A stretch of 23,110 nucleotides of DNA, from positions 1 through 23,110 of the forward strand of contig CALBQR010000064.1 of the NCBI GenBank assembly GCA_937899895.1, written 5' to 3'. This stretch comes from an uncultured Alistipes sp. Lineage in GTDB: Bacteria; Bacteroidota; Bacteroidia; Bacteroidales; Rikenellaceae. The translations under genes and the position numbers were made by a program. Positions 7,670 through 17,100 of this stretch are shown in pieces (positions within the stretch are counted from its first letter, which is position 1; every line of letters starts with the position of its first letter). The notes under the pieces are model-generated. The model was given only the letters and a program-made list of their open reading frames with translations. It was not told where the DNA came from and ran no database searches.

Positions 7670-9421
7670 TTAGAATGACGTCGTAAGCATCAGATTGACA
7701 CCAGTATAGGCGGGCTGATAGCGACATACACCGCCCGAACATACGAAGCCTGCGCGATTGCGACCATAGCTGACCTGAACGCGGGTGCGCGAATGGGTGA
7801 AACTCAAACCACCGTTGTAGTAGTTCTTTTTCGTGTAGCCATTTGCGGGCATCTGGTCGAGATTGAACATATCGCTGAAAAAGACGCTCCAATGAGGTGC
7901 AAAGTTGAACTCGACAAGACCTGCAACCCAATCACCCTCGTAGTCGTTCGAGAGCAGATATTGAGCCTCCATACGCAGCGAGAACTTCTTATTGATCTTG
8001 TACATCACATCGCCCACAAAGATATTTGAAGCGTAGGTCGTCGAGGGGATATTTGCACCCTGACCGTGCGAGGTGTTCCACTCCTGACGCGAGAACATTA
8101 CGGTCGATTTCCACTGCTTGTTCCACTGACGCTCCACATCGACATCTACCTCGCGCCACAGCAGCTCTCGCTTGCCGCTTGCGGTTTGGTAGGGTTTCAA
8201 TGTGTATGCGGTCGAGAAGTTGGCGTGGAAATTCCAGTAACGCTGACGGCTCTGCTTGCTACGCAGGGTGTAATAGAGGTCAGCCTGAACGGCCAACTCA
8301 CCCTCGGCATTCATCTGGTAGGGGTTGAGCGCAGCCAACATATAGGTCTGCTGGCGGGTCAGCGCAGGCAGATAGTTGAGCGTATTGCCCATAACGCCGA
8401 TATTGCCATAGACCGAAAGCTGTGTGCCCATCATCTCCAAGCGACGCAACTGCGCCGAGATGCTGAAATTGCCGACATTGTAGCCCAACTCAACCAGAGC
8501 TGCCGAACCCTCTTTCGTAAGGTCCGAAAGGCCTAAATGCGAGTCTGTATAGACCGAGCCGACAATCACATCCTTGCCCTTACCTGCATACTCGCCACGC
8601 AATGTGAAACCTTTATAGTCGAGGTTCAGGCGTGCCGAATACATATTCAGGTTGGGGTTTTTCAGACCATATATATCTTCAAGGATATACATCGTCGATG
8701 CTACCTCACCATCGGGACCGGTCAGGTCGATATAGAGTCCCTCTACTTTGCGATCGGTACGTTCGCGGCGATTCAGATAGCTACCCTCGATAGAGAGCAT
8801 AAGCTCCTCACTGCCAAAAATATCCGACAGCGACAAACTCAAATCAGCGCCACCGACCGTCGAGCGGGCATACTGCGAGCCGATCCAGCCTGCCGAGTAG
8901 CCATTTGCGCTACTATACAGACGCGGACGGCCGAACAGAGCCTTCACGGTAACGTAGTTGCCGAAATTTGCCGTTACACGACCGCCCTCAATCGAGTTGT
9001 TGATACCCAGCTGACGATCCTCAAAACTGCGGAAAATCAGACCGTTACCAAACTGATCATAGACGTCGCCGACCAACACCGAATAGTTCGTGTCCTGCCA
9101 CTGGATATACTTCGAGGCAAGCATCACCTTCGGAGTGTTGTAGCCGTTGTTGCGCAGGTCGTCATAACCCTGCAACGCAGGCAGATAGGCCTCGCCCTGC
9201 ACGCCGACCGAGAAGCGACCATTCACATAGTCGAGCTTCAAGTAGTCGTTCGAGCCGAACTTGCTTGGGTAGGTCGTACCGAGCTTCGCGTCATCAACGT
9301 AGAGAATATTGTTCGATTCCAGGCCGATGGTCATATAGCCACCCTTCTCGCCAAACTGAATTTGAGCCGAGGCGGTCAGCGTTGCAACCAATGCCGTCAG
9401 AACCAGCAAAATACGTTTCAT
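7670..9421 (-). CDS. DUF6029-like outer membrane beta-barrel protein
   Basis: 583 residues with a signal peptide (MKRILLVLTALVATLTASAQ). The sequence from there to the end alternates polar and hydrophobic residues in short amphipathic strands rich in Tyr, Gly and Asn (for example YLKLDYVNGRFSVGVQGEAY and FSLRMEAQYLLSNDYEGDW). It ends in the C-terminal Phe of an outer-membrane barrel (TSF). The motif around GDVYDQFGNGLIFRSFEDRQ recalls the DUF6029 family of Bacteroidetes; I name it from memory. No plug or TonB box is visible, so it is a passive porin-like or scaffold barrel. It starts 6 bases after the TlpA gene and is co-transcribed with the Omp28-like gene, which suggests that the barrel and the two thioredoxin-fold partners act together. 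Confidence 0.82.
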   Translation of the reverse strand: MKRILLVLTALVATLTASAQIQFGEKGGYMTIGLESNNILYVDDAKLGTTYPSKFGSNDYLKLDYVNGRFSVGVQGEAYLPALQGYDDLRNNGYNTPKVMLASKYIQWQDTNYSVLVGDVYDQFGNGLIFRSFEDRQLGINNSIEGGRVTANFGNYVTVKALFGRPRLYSSANGYSAGWIGSQYARSTVGGADLSLSLSDIFGSEELMLSIEGSYLNRRERTDRKVEGLYIDLTGPDGEVASTMYILEDIYGLKNPNLNMYSARLNLDYKGFTLRGEYAGKGKDVIVGSVYTDSHLGLSDLTKEGSAALVELGYNVGNFSISAQLRRLEMMGTQLSVYGNIGVMGNTLNYLPALTRQQTYMLAALNPYQMNAEGELAVQADLYYTLRSKQSRQRYWNFHANFSTAYTLKPYQTASGKRELLWREVDVDVERQWNKQWKSTVMFSRQEWNTSHGQGANIPSTTYASNIFVGDVMYKINKKFSLRMEAQYLLSNDYEGDWVAGLVEFNFAPHWSVFFSDMFNLDQMPANGYTKKNYYNGGLSFTHSRTRVQVSYGRNRAGFVCSGGVCRYQPAYTGVNLMLTTSF

Positions 9422-9427
9422 AGTCGT

Positions 9428-9910
9428 CTATTTTTTGATAGTTTCGAGCAACTTCTCAAACAACAACTGCTCACTACCGGGCGTATAACCCGAATGTGAG
9501 AAGACGATGTTGCCCTCGGCATCAACCACAAAACTCTGCGGAGTGAGCGATACGTTCATAGCTCGTTTCATCGCTTGGTTAGCGTCAAACAGGCAGACGA
9601 AGTCCCATCCCATCGACGTAGCCTTTGCCTTTGCGCGAGCCTTCAAGCGTACGTCATCGACCGAAATGGCAACAACCTCGAAATCGGCCTCTTCGCGCCA
9701 CTCTTCCAGAGCATCGTTCATTGCGTTCAACTCCTGAATACAGGGTTTGCACGCCAGCGACCAATACGAGATAATCATAGGTTTGCCCACGAGCGAGCGA
9801 GTCGAGATCACCTTACCGGCCTCGTTCTCGATCTTCACATCGGGCAGTTGCTGTGCCGACACGGTGAGCGATGCCACCAATGCTACGGCCAAACATAACA
9901 GCTTGTTCAT
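9428..9910 (-). CDS. TlpA/ResA-like periplasmic thioredoxin
   Basis: 160 residues: a signal peptide (MNKLLCLAVALVASLTVSAQ) and one thioredoxin fold of the AhpC-TSA/Redoxin class. The active site is CKPC at 54-57, after IISYWSLA. The cis-Pro is in SLTPQSFVVDAEG. There is no lipobox, so it should be soluble in the periplasm. Members of this family reduce or exchange disulfides on exported proteins or cytochromes. It is the first gene of a tight unit whose last member also carries a CxxC thioredoxin fold, so it could be the electron donor or partner of the Omp28-like protein (inference). Confidence 0.92.
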   Translation of the reverse strand: MNKLLCLAVALVASLTVSAQQLPDVKIENEAGKVISTRSLVGKPMIISYWSLACKPCIQELNAMNDALEEWREEADFEVVAISVDDVRLKARAKAKATSMGWDFVCLFDANQAMKRAMNVSLTPQSFVVDAEGNIVFSHSGYTPGSEQLLFEKLLETIKK

Positions 9911-9947
9911 AGATTTTTTGTTTTAATTTAGGTGTTCGCTATATAAG

Positions 9948-9985
9948 CCAAACAGTAGCTCCCCTTGCGGAGAGTTACTGTTTGG
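9948..9985 (-). terminator. Stem-loop between the 990-residue lipoprotein gene and the TlpA gene
   Basis: The arms 9948-9964 and 9969-9985 pair over about 17 bp with one wobble and one mismatch around a TTGC loop. It lies 22 bases after the stop at 10007. The minus strand continues with CTTATATAG rather than a clean U-run, so termination may be partial and some readthrough into the TlpA operon is possible. The outer arm also contains TACTGTTTG, which is one base too long to match the -7 consensus. Confidence 0.6.
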
Positions 9986-10006
9986 TTTAAGGGTTTTGCG
10001 CGTAAA

Positions 10007-12979
10007 TTATTTACGTGCAGCGTTTTTCATTGCGTTGCGCAGCTTCTCAACGTTAGCTTTGAACTCATCTACGCGTACAACCTTCATCTCAACCTGCTCG
10101 AAAGTAGGCAGAGCCTTAATAACGGTACGAGGCATAGGCTTCTGTGCCGGCTTCACGTTGTAAAGGCTGGTGTAGTTGGTGGGAACATACTTCACTCTGT
10201 TATCAACAGCCTCGGTTTGCTCACCCTCACCCTCTGCGGGCTCCTCGGTCCAACCACGGGTCAGAACGATATCGGTAACGATCTGGCCGTAAGTACCGGT
10301 CGAGAACGAACCCCAGCTGATGTAACCCATATTGGGATAGAAGGTATCGTCGTCAGCTACGTAAGGCTTAACGGTGATGGTGTTACCATCCTCCGAAATC
10401 TCAACGGGGAACTGACCGTTCTCGTTGGGATACTCGGTCGAGCCGTCAACCTTGTAAGGAGCGTAAGCCTTGTCGCTTGCACCTGCGAAGTAGTACGGGT
10501 TGTAGTACTTCCAGTTCGACATAGGAGCGAAGTAGTTTACGTTGAAGGGAGCGGTTACGCTACCGTCAGCAGCAACCTCCAAATACCACTTCGGACCGAA
10601 GTCCCAAACGGGCGATGCGTTGTCGTAGCCATTGTAGCTATCCGACGACCACAACTCGAAGGGCGATGCGTACTGCGAGTAGGTCGAGTACTCGCTTACC
10701 TGGAAGTCGAAACCGTTCATCAGGATACGGTTCTGTGCTGCGGTCTTCTTGTTGAAGATGTCAACAGCCTCCTTGAACAGAGCGTACTGCTCATCAACAG
10801 CCTCCTTAGTTTCGTAAGGAGTATTCTCGAACCAAGTGTTATATACGTCCTCGCCAAGCTCTGCGGGATAGTCAACGTCGCCGATGATTACCTTCGACTT
10901 CTTCACGGTGTAAGTAGTGTCGTACTGGTAGCGACCCTCGCCCCAGATGTAAGTCTGTTTAACAACGCGGTTGGTTGCGGTTGCAGTCCACTCGCCATCG
11001 AGCGAAGTGAAGTACTCCGAATCAACAGCCTCCTTAGCGGGCTCTGCCATCGACTTGTTCGATGCTACAACAGCCTCGCAGTTCAGACCCTCGATGCTTT
11101 CGAGCATAACGCCCAACTTGGTGGTCATATCCTCGTACGAATCGAACTTGAACTCCATACCCTCTGCCGAGTTGATCATTGCGATATCATCCTCCGACAA
11201 CTCGTTGCCGTAGTATTCCAGAGCCATAGAGGGATCCTCATCGAAGCCCTCGCTAGCCCACTCACGAGCGTAGTTAGCTGCGTAAACACCAGCTGCTGCA
11301 TCTTGCGAAGTACATTTTACGTTGAATGCAACCTCGAAGGGCGAAGTCGACTCGATCGGAGTGATCTCAACAACGGGAGCAGGCATAGTGTAGTCGGGCA
11401 GAGTAACCTCTACCTTCTTGTACTGCTGGTACTTCGCGTCGAGCGAACCCTCAACAGCGTCCTTGGTAGCAACTACCAGCAGGTAGTACTTCGAGTCCTT
11501 ATCAACCTCCCACAAGAAGTCGGTCATCTCGAATTGGATGTTAGCGCCAGGGAAGGTCTGTGCGCCTACCATCATAAAGCCTACGTACGAAGTGGTGAAC
11601 CACTGCAAGTAATCCTCGTTGTTATCCAATAAAGGCATAACCTGCTCGTAGGTCATCGGGTCGAGCAACATTACGGTTACGCGGTCAGCAGCACCGTTGG
11701 TGTTGATACGGATCGGGCCGCCGTTAGCGCGCAGACCGCTCATATCGATCTCCAAAGCAGCGTCGAGCAGCTCGGGAGCCTTGGTCTGGAACTTGATCTG
11801 CTTGTGGTAGCCGGTCCAGTAGTCGTTCTCGTTGGGCATTACGTCGGTCTCGCCATACCAGTAAGGATACAAAGCCTCGTAGTAAGCTTCCTGGTTGAAC
11901 ATAGCCAGATAGTAACCTGCGCCCCAGCCCCAACGGCCGTGCTCCTCCTCGTCATCCGAATACTTGAACTCGCCGAGTGCCAAGTACTGGGGCTGACCGG
12001 GAACGATTGCCTCATAGTAGGTAATGTAGTCGCCTATCTCGTCGCTCCATACCATACCGTGCTCCTCGTCGAATACCAAAGTGGTATCACCCTGGAAGTA
12101 GTTACCATAGTACTGGTCGTGCAGGTTCAGCATCTCGAAGTCGGGAGTCTGGTTCATATTGTACATAAAGATATCGCAAGTACCCCACTTGATAACGTTA
12201 GCGGGATCGCTCAGCGTCGGCTTCACGTGCAACTTGAACGAGCGGCCGGTGTTGTCGAAGATGGTCAGCTCCTCGGTGAAATCGCCGGTGGTAGCCTTAA
12301 CCTCCAAAACCTTTGCGAACAACTCGTCGGTAGTAGCCTCCTGACCAGCAATGTAAATTACATAGTCGGTGTTGGGCGACAACTCCTCAAGTTTGATAGT
12401 GTACTTACCGGTCGAGCAATCAACTGCGGTGCCGTCTGCGAATACAACAGCTGCATCGGGAGTTGCGCTGGGGGCCTCTGCTGCCTTAACAGCAACGTAA
12501 GCGTACTTCTTAATCTTTACTACATCCAGCTCGATAGTCAGCGACTGTGCGGTGGTAGCGGTCTCTACCAGAGTAGCGTTCATCGATACGGGGATGTCGT
12601 TGGTTGCGAACGCGAGCTCGAATACGGTAGGGTAGTAGTTGCTACCAACGCGGCCAGCAACGTAAGCTACGTACTCGGTCTCAGGTGTGAGGTTGGCCAA
12701 CTCGATAACAGCCTCACCATCAACCATCTCCTCTACGGTGCCGTTTGCGAAAACTGCATCAGCAGTCGGCTTGGTAGCCGAAGCCTTGGGGCTAACGGTG
12801 TAAGCGTACTCGGTAACATCGTACGACATCACCTTGATAGCTGCACTCGTCAGAGTGGTCGAAGTAACCTCTGCGCCCATAGCGGCATCCTTGATCGGAT
12901 CGTCTTTCTCACAACCCGTCAGTACCAATCCAGCGAACATTGCGCTGAACAGAGCAACTTTAAGTAAAAAGTTCTTCAT
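10007..12979 (-). CDS. Large lipoprotein of unknown function with tandem fibronectin-like N-terminal repeats
   Basis: 990 residues. The signal ends in a strong lipobox (LVLTGC, Cys23) followed by EKDD. An acidic sequence after the Cys is common in Bacteroidetes surface lipoproteins. Two tandem Fn3-like repeats follow: ~57-127 (EYAYTVSPKA, FANGTVEEMV, LANLTPETEYVAYVAG) and ~158-232 (KYAYVAVKAA, FADGTAVDCS, LEELSPNTDYVIYIAG). The middle is rich in Tyr, Trp, Asp and Glu (WGWGAGYYLAMF, EALYPYWYGETD). A predicted coiled or helical Lys-rich tail ends in AMKNAARK. I recognise no catalytic motif. Codon use is strongly biased, which also creates very long antisense open frames and suggests high expression. 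It is transcribed towards the TlpA operon with a stem-loop between. It is most likely a cell-surface binding or structural protein; the ligand is unknown. Confidence 0.85.
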   Translation of the reverse strand: MKNFLLKVALFSAMFAGLVLTGCEKDDPIKDAAMGAEVTSTTLTSAAIKVMSYDVTEYAYTVSPKASATKPTADAVFANGTVEEMVDGEAVIELANLTPETEYVAYVAGRVGSNYYPTVFELAFATNDIPVSMNATLVETATTAQSLTIELDVVKIKKYAYVAVKAAEAPSATPDAAVVFADGTAVDCSTGKYTIKLEELSPNTDYVIYIAGQEATTDELFAKVLEVKATTGDFTEELTIFDNTGRSFKLHVKPTLSDPANVIKWGTCDIFMYNMNQTPDFEMLNLHDQYYGNYFQGDTTLVFDEEHGMVWSDEIGDYITYYEAIVPGQPQYLALGEFKYSDDEEEHGRWGWGAGYYLAMFNQEAYYEALYPYWYGETDVMPNENDYWTGYHKQIKFQTKAPELLDAALEIDMSGLRANGGPIRINTNGAADRVTVMLLDPMTYEQVMPLLDNNEDYLQWFTTSYVGFMMVGAQTFPGANIQFEMTDFLWEVDKDSKYYLLVVATKDAVEGSLDAKYQQYKKVEVTLPDYTMPAPVVEITPIESTSPFEVAFNVKCTSQDAAAGVYAANYAREWASEGFDEDPSMALEYYGNELSEDDIAMINSAEGMEFKFDSYEDMTTKLGVMLESIEGLNCEAVVASNKSMAEPAKEAVDSEYFTSLDGEWTATATNRVVKQTYIWGEGRYQYDTTYTVKKSKVIIGDVDYPAELGEDVYNTWFENTPYETKEAVDEQYALFKEAVDIFNKKTAAQNRILMNGFDFQVSEYSTYSQYASPFELWSSDSYNGYDNASPVWDFGPKWYLEVAADGSVTAPFNVNYFAPMSNWKYYNPYYFAGASDKAYAPYKVDGSTEYPNENGQFPVEISEDGNTITVKPYVADDDTFYPNMGYISWGSFSTGTYGQIVTDIVLTRGWTEEPAEGEGEQTEAVDNRVKYVPTNYTSLYNVKPAQKPMPRTVIKALPTFEQVEMKVVRVDEFKANVEKLRNAMKNAARK

Positions 12980-13113
12980 TGTTAAATGATTTTAATTAAT
13001 AAATTAATTGATTTTGTTAAATTTTCGTTTAGCTAATCAGGTTTCTAATATATAAATGTCTATTAGAGGGCGCAATATACGCATAATTTTTCAATAAAAA
13101 AAATTAGAACCTT

Positions 13114-13153
13114 ACATTCGCAGGCTCTTTGGTTGAATTTTAGAGGCGAATGT
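13114..13153. repeat. Inverted repeat forming a bulged hairpin
   Basis: ACATTCGC (13114-13121) pairs perfectly with GCGAATGT (13146-13153). Inside, CTCT (13125-13128) pairs with AGAG (13142-13145), leaving a 3-base bulge and a 13-base loop. Confidence 0.6.
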
Positions 13154-13328
13154 GGCGTTTTTAATCTCTTAACACGTTGATTTATAGGACTGTGGTGATT
13201 TGGCTCTATGCCCAATTTTTCTTAATCTAAAAAATCAGCTCCGCGCGCGGATTTATGCTCAAAAGTGATAAAACGAACGTTATTTTAATCGTTGCCGTTT
13301 GCGAGATTTTGCCTAACATCTGGCTGTT

Positions 13329-13381
13329 AGCGATTTAACACAACGATATTTGATTAAAAATAAATATTTCAATCGCTTTTT
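13329..13381 (+). terminator. Nested hairpin with T-run, terminator-like on the plus strand
   Basis: AGCGATT (13329-13335) pairs with AATCGCT (13371-13377), and ATATTT (13346-13351) pairs with AAATAT (13362-13367). Four more T follow directly. No plus-strand gene is seen upstream, so either it ends an unseen transcript or it is chance in AT-rich DNA. Confidence 0.35.
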
Positions 13382-13452
13382 CTAACCTTTTGGCCGCTAT
13401 TTGTCGCGCTTTATCGGAATACCTGTGCGCGATTTTCTCGAAAAACGAATGG

Positions 13453-13476
13453 AAAAAGGCCCCTGAAAATGGGGTC
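13453..13476 (-). terminator. Rho-independent terminator for msrC
   Basis: On the minus strand GACCCC and GGGGCC pair around an ATTTTCA loop (13471-13476 with 13458-13463, one wobble) and are followed by five T (13457-13453). It lies about 115 bases after the msrC stop at 13593. Confidence 0.75.
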
Positions 13477-13592
13477 TCTTTCGGTTTGTCGCTATTTGCT
13501 CTTTTGGGTGGGCTGCCTTTTGTCGGATTCAGTGAAATTTTATGGCCGTTTCGTGGTCGTTCTGCTGTCGGAGAACGTATCCAAATGCGCCT

Positions 13593-14069
13593 CTATTTGC
13601 GACATAAAATCTCGACAATGCGTTCCAGCCACTCCCGATCAATCGCATCAAAAGTGGCCAAATAGCAACTATCAATATCCAAAACGGCAACAATTTTCCC
13701 GTCGCGCCATACGGGTACCACAATCTCGCTCCGCGATGCGGAACTACACGCTATATGTCCCTCGAACTGCTCCACATCGGGCACCACGAGGGTCTGCTTC
13801 TCGCGCCACGCCGTGCCGCAAACACCTCGCCCGAAGGCTATGCGGGTACAGGCCAGCGGACCTTGAAAAGGTCCGAGTATCAGTTCGTTCCCCTCCACAC
13901 GATAGAATCCGGTCCACCAAAATCCGAATGTGTGGTGGATCATCGACGCCACGTTTGCCATACGTGCGATCATATCTTGCTCGCCCGCCACCACGGCTTC
14001 GATCTGTTGAGTGAGGAGCGCGTAACGCTCCGCTTTTGTGCCATTGGCTATTTCGAGGTGCTCTGCCAT
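13593..14069 (-). CDS. msrC: Free methionine-(R)-sulfoxide reductase (GAF-domain fRMsr)
   Basis: A 158-residue single GAF domain. The signature stretches are LGPFQGPLACTRI, GRGVCGTAW, and VPDVEQFEGHIACSSASRSE followed by IVVPV. The three cysteines at 74, 84 and 108 have the same spacing (10 and 24) as the catalytic and resolving Cys84, Cys94 and Cys118 of the E. coli enzyme. It reduces free Met-R-sulfoxide in the cytosol using thioredoxin and so repairs oxidised methionine. It lies just downstream of carB but behind a terminator, so it probably has its own weak promoter or depends on readthrough. Confidence 0.94.
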   Translation of the reverse strand: MAEHLEIANGTKAERYALLTQQIEAVVAGEQDMIARMANVASMIHHTFGFWWTGFYRVEGNELILGPFQGPLACTRIAFGRGVCGTAWREKQTLVVPDVEQFEGHIACSSASRSEIVVPVWRDGKIVAVLDIDSCYLATFDAIDREWLERIVEILCRK

Positions 14070-14093
14070 ATTTGCTTATATATATTAAGGTAT

Positions 14094-14120
14094 AAAAAGG
14101 GCCACGCCTTGGCGTAGCCC
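14094..14120 (-). terminator. Rho-independent terminator for carB
   Basis: GGGCTACGCC and GGCGTGGCCC (minus strand; 14111-14120 with 14099-14108) form a 10-bp stem with one mismatch and a 2-base spacer, followed by five T (14098-14094). It lies 24 bases after the carB stop. Confidence 0.9.
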
Positions 14121-14143
14121 TCTCTATTGCGTGTGTTGTGGGA

Positions 14144-17100
14144 TTACATCTTATACTCCTGCCAGCTCTTGATCTGGATATTGCCCTCCTTCAACTCGCA
14201 GCAAGCCTCGATGAAAGCACTTGCCAAACGAGCGTTGGTGATCAGCGGAATATTGTGGTCAATCGCAGCGCGGCGGATCTTGTAACCGTTGGTCAGCTCA
14301 CGGTGGGTGTGGTTCTTCGGGATATTCACGATCAGGTCGAAACCGTGGTTCGAGATCATATCCATCACATTCAGACCGTTCTCACCCTCATCGGGCCAAT
14401 CGACTACGGTAGCCTCAATGCCGTGCTCTTCGAGGAAACGCTGCGTACCCTTCGTGGCGAAGATGTTGTAGCCGTGCTTCTGCAATACCTTGCAGGGGTC
14501 GAGCAGATCGACCTTCGATTTTGCGTCGCCCGACGAAACCATAATATTCTTTTCGGGAATTGCGTAACCTACCGAGATCATTGCGGTAAGCAGAGCCTCG
14601 TTGAAGTCGTCGCCCAAGCAACCAACCTCACCGGTCGATGACATATCGACGCTCAATACGGGGTCGGCATTGTGCAGACGAGCGAACGAGAACTGCGACG
14701 ACTTAACGCCTATCCAATCAATGTCGAATACGTTGGTATCGGGCTTGCTATACGGAGCGTCGAGCATAATGCGGGTTGCAGTCTCGATGAAGTTGCGCTT
14801 CAAAACCTTCGACACGAAGGGGAACGAACGCGATGCACGCAGGTTACACTCGATTACCTTCACGTCGTTGTTCTTGGCCAGATACTGAATATTGAACGGA
14901 CCGCTGATATTCAGCTCCTTGGCAATCTTGCGGCTGATCTTCTTAATGCGGCGAGCGGTCTCGAAGTAGATCTTCTGGGGCGGGAATACGAGTGTTGCGT
15001 CGCCAGAGTGAACGCCTGCAAACTCGATATGCTCCGAAATAGCGTACTCGACAACCTCACCATCCTTTGCTACTGCATCGAACTCGATCTCCTTGGCGTT
15101 CTGCAAGAATTGCGAAACTACAACGGGGTACTCCTTCGATACCTCGGCAGCGGCTGCAAGGAATCGTTCAAGCTGCTCCTGATTGTAGCACACGTTCATT
15201 GCTGCACCCGAAAGCACATACGAAGGACGCACCAGAACGGGGTAGCCAACCTTATCAACGAACTCGTAGATATCCTTCATATCCGACAGCTCCTTCCACG
15301 CGGGCTGGTCGATACCGAGCTGATCGAGCATACTCGAAAACTTGTGGCGGTTCTCGGCACGGTCGATCGACAGGGGCGAAGTACCCAGCACGGGGATATC
15401 CTGGTGGTAGAGCTTCATTGCCAAGTTGTTGGGGATCTGACCACCCACCGACACGATCACGCCGCGCGGGGTTTCGAGATCCATCACGTCCATCACGCGC
15501 TCGAACGACAGCTCGTCGAAATACAGACGGTCGCACATATCGTAGTCGGTCGAAACGGTTTCGGGGTTGTAATTGACCATAATCGACTTGTAGCCCAACT
15601 TGCGAGCCGTCTGGATTGCATTGACCGAGCACCAGTCGAACTCAACCGACGAACCGATGCGGTATGCACCTGAACCAAGTACCACAACCGACTTCTCGTT
15701 CTTGAAGAACGGAATGTCGTGATCCTTACCGTCGTAGGTCATATAGAGGTAGTTGGTCAGTTCGGGGTGCTCCGAAGCAACTGTATTGATGCGCTTAACG
15801 GTCGGCAGCACGTTGTTCTTCTTACGCAGTGCGCGAACTGCCAAAGCCTGCTTGTGCATATTCTCGCGGCACTTGCCAACGAAACGTGCAATCTGAAAGT
15901 CCGAGAAGCCCAATCGTTTAGACTCCCAAAGAACCTCTGCGGGCAGCTCCTCGATCGAGTTGTAGCCACTCAATACAACCGAGTAGTCGTAGATATTCTT
16001 CAACTTTTCGAGGAACCAGGGTGAGATCTTCGTCAGCTCGAACAGACGTTCGATCGTGTAACCCTGCTTCAAAGCCTCGGCAATGGCAAACACACGCAGG
16101 TCAGTCGGATTCGACAACTCCTTGTCCAGATCGTCGAAGTGCTGATTTTCGTTACCAACGAAACCGTGCATACCCTGACCGATCATACGCAGACCCTTCT
16201 GAATGATCTCCTCGAACGACTTGCCGATCGACATAATCTCACCAACCGACTTCATCGACGAGCCGATCTGGCGCGATACACCGGCAAATTTGGTGAGGTC
16301 CCAACGCGGAATTTTGCAAATCAGGTAATCCAATTCGGGAGCCTTATATGCCGAGTTGGTTGTACCCATCTCGCCAATCTGGTCGAGAGTGTAGCCCAGA
16401 GCCAACTTTGCAGCAACGAATGCCAGAGGATAACCCGTAGCCTTCGATGCCAACGCCGACGAACGGCTCAAACGAGCATTAACCTCGATGACGCGGTAGT
16501 CGTCGGTGTCCGAGTTGAATGCATACTGAACATTACACTCGCCAACGATACCGATATGGCGGATAATCTTCACCGACAACTCCTGCAACATCTTCAACTC
16601 ACCCTCGTCGAGCGAGCAGGTGGGAGCCACCACGATCGACTCGCCGGTGTGGATACCCAGCGGGTCGAAGTTTTCCATACTTGCAACGGTGAAGCAGTGG
16701 TCGTTGCGGTCGCGGATAACCTCAAACTCGATCTCCTTCCAGCCTTTGAGCGACTCCTCGACCAGAATCTGCTTCGAGTAGGCGAACGAACTCTCGCACA
16801 GAGTTACGAACTCCTCCTCGTTGCGGCAGATACCGCTACCCAGACCACCAAGTGCGTATGCCGAGCGAACCATAATCGGGAAACCGATCTTACGTGCGGC
16901 AGCGATTGCATCCTCCATCGACTCAACGGCCTGCGAAATAGGGGTCTTGACGTCGATCTCGTCGAGCTTCTTAACGAACAGGTCGCGGTCCTCGGTGGCC
17001 ATAATAGCCTCGACCGAAGTGCCAAGTACATCTACGCCGTACTTTTGCAGAATACCTTTCTGGTGCAACTCCGTACCGCAGTTCAGAGCAGTCTGACCGC

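Larger units (their letters stand above)
12980..13452. other. AT-rich gene-free region upstream of the 990-residue lipoprotein gene
   Basis: No convincing coding sequence is visible. The first ~110 bases are the AT-rich leader and probable promoter of the gene at 12979; a weak -7-like TATATTGC reads on the minus strand near 13072-13079, but no perfect TAnnTTTG is present. It also holds an interrupted hairpin (13114-13153), a 10-bp palindrome CCGCGCGCGG (13241-13250), and a nested hairpin followed by five T (13329-13381). A small RNA is possible but unsupported by a family match. Confidence 0.5.

Noticed and set aside
8537..9499. A 320-codon plus-strand frame
   Set aside because: It is antisense to the DUF6029-like gene and runs across its start into the TlpA gene; no protein-like pattern is visible.
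9965..11632. A 555-codon open frame on the plus strand opposite the 990-residue lipoprotein gene
   Set aside because: It lies antisense to a gene with a clear lipoprotein signal and strong codon bias. The translation is Val/Leu/Arg-rich with no domain, and it starts inside the stem-loop at 9948-9985.
11804..12967. A 387-codon plus-strand frame
   Set aside because: This is the antisense shadow of the same lipoprotein gene, caused by its codon bias; there is no signal, motif or promoter.
13390..13723. Short frames on both strands (13390-13665, 13529-13723)
   Set aside because: They overlap the msrC terminator and the msrC 3' end in other frames and lack a start context or plausible protein pattern.
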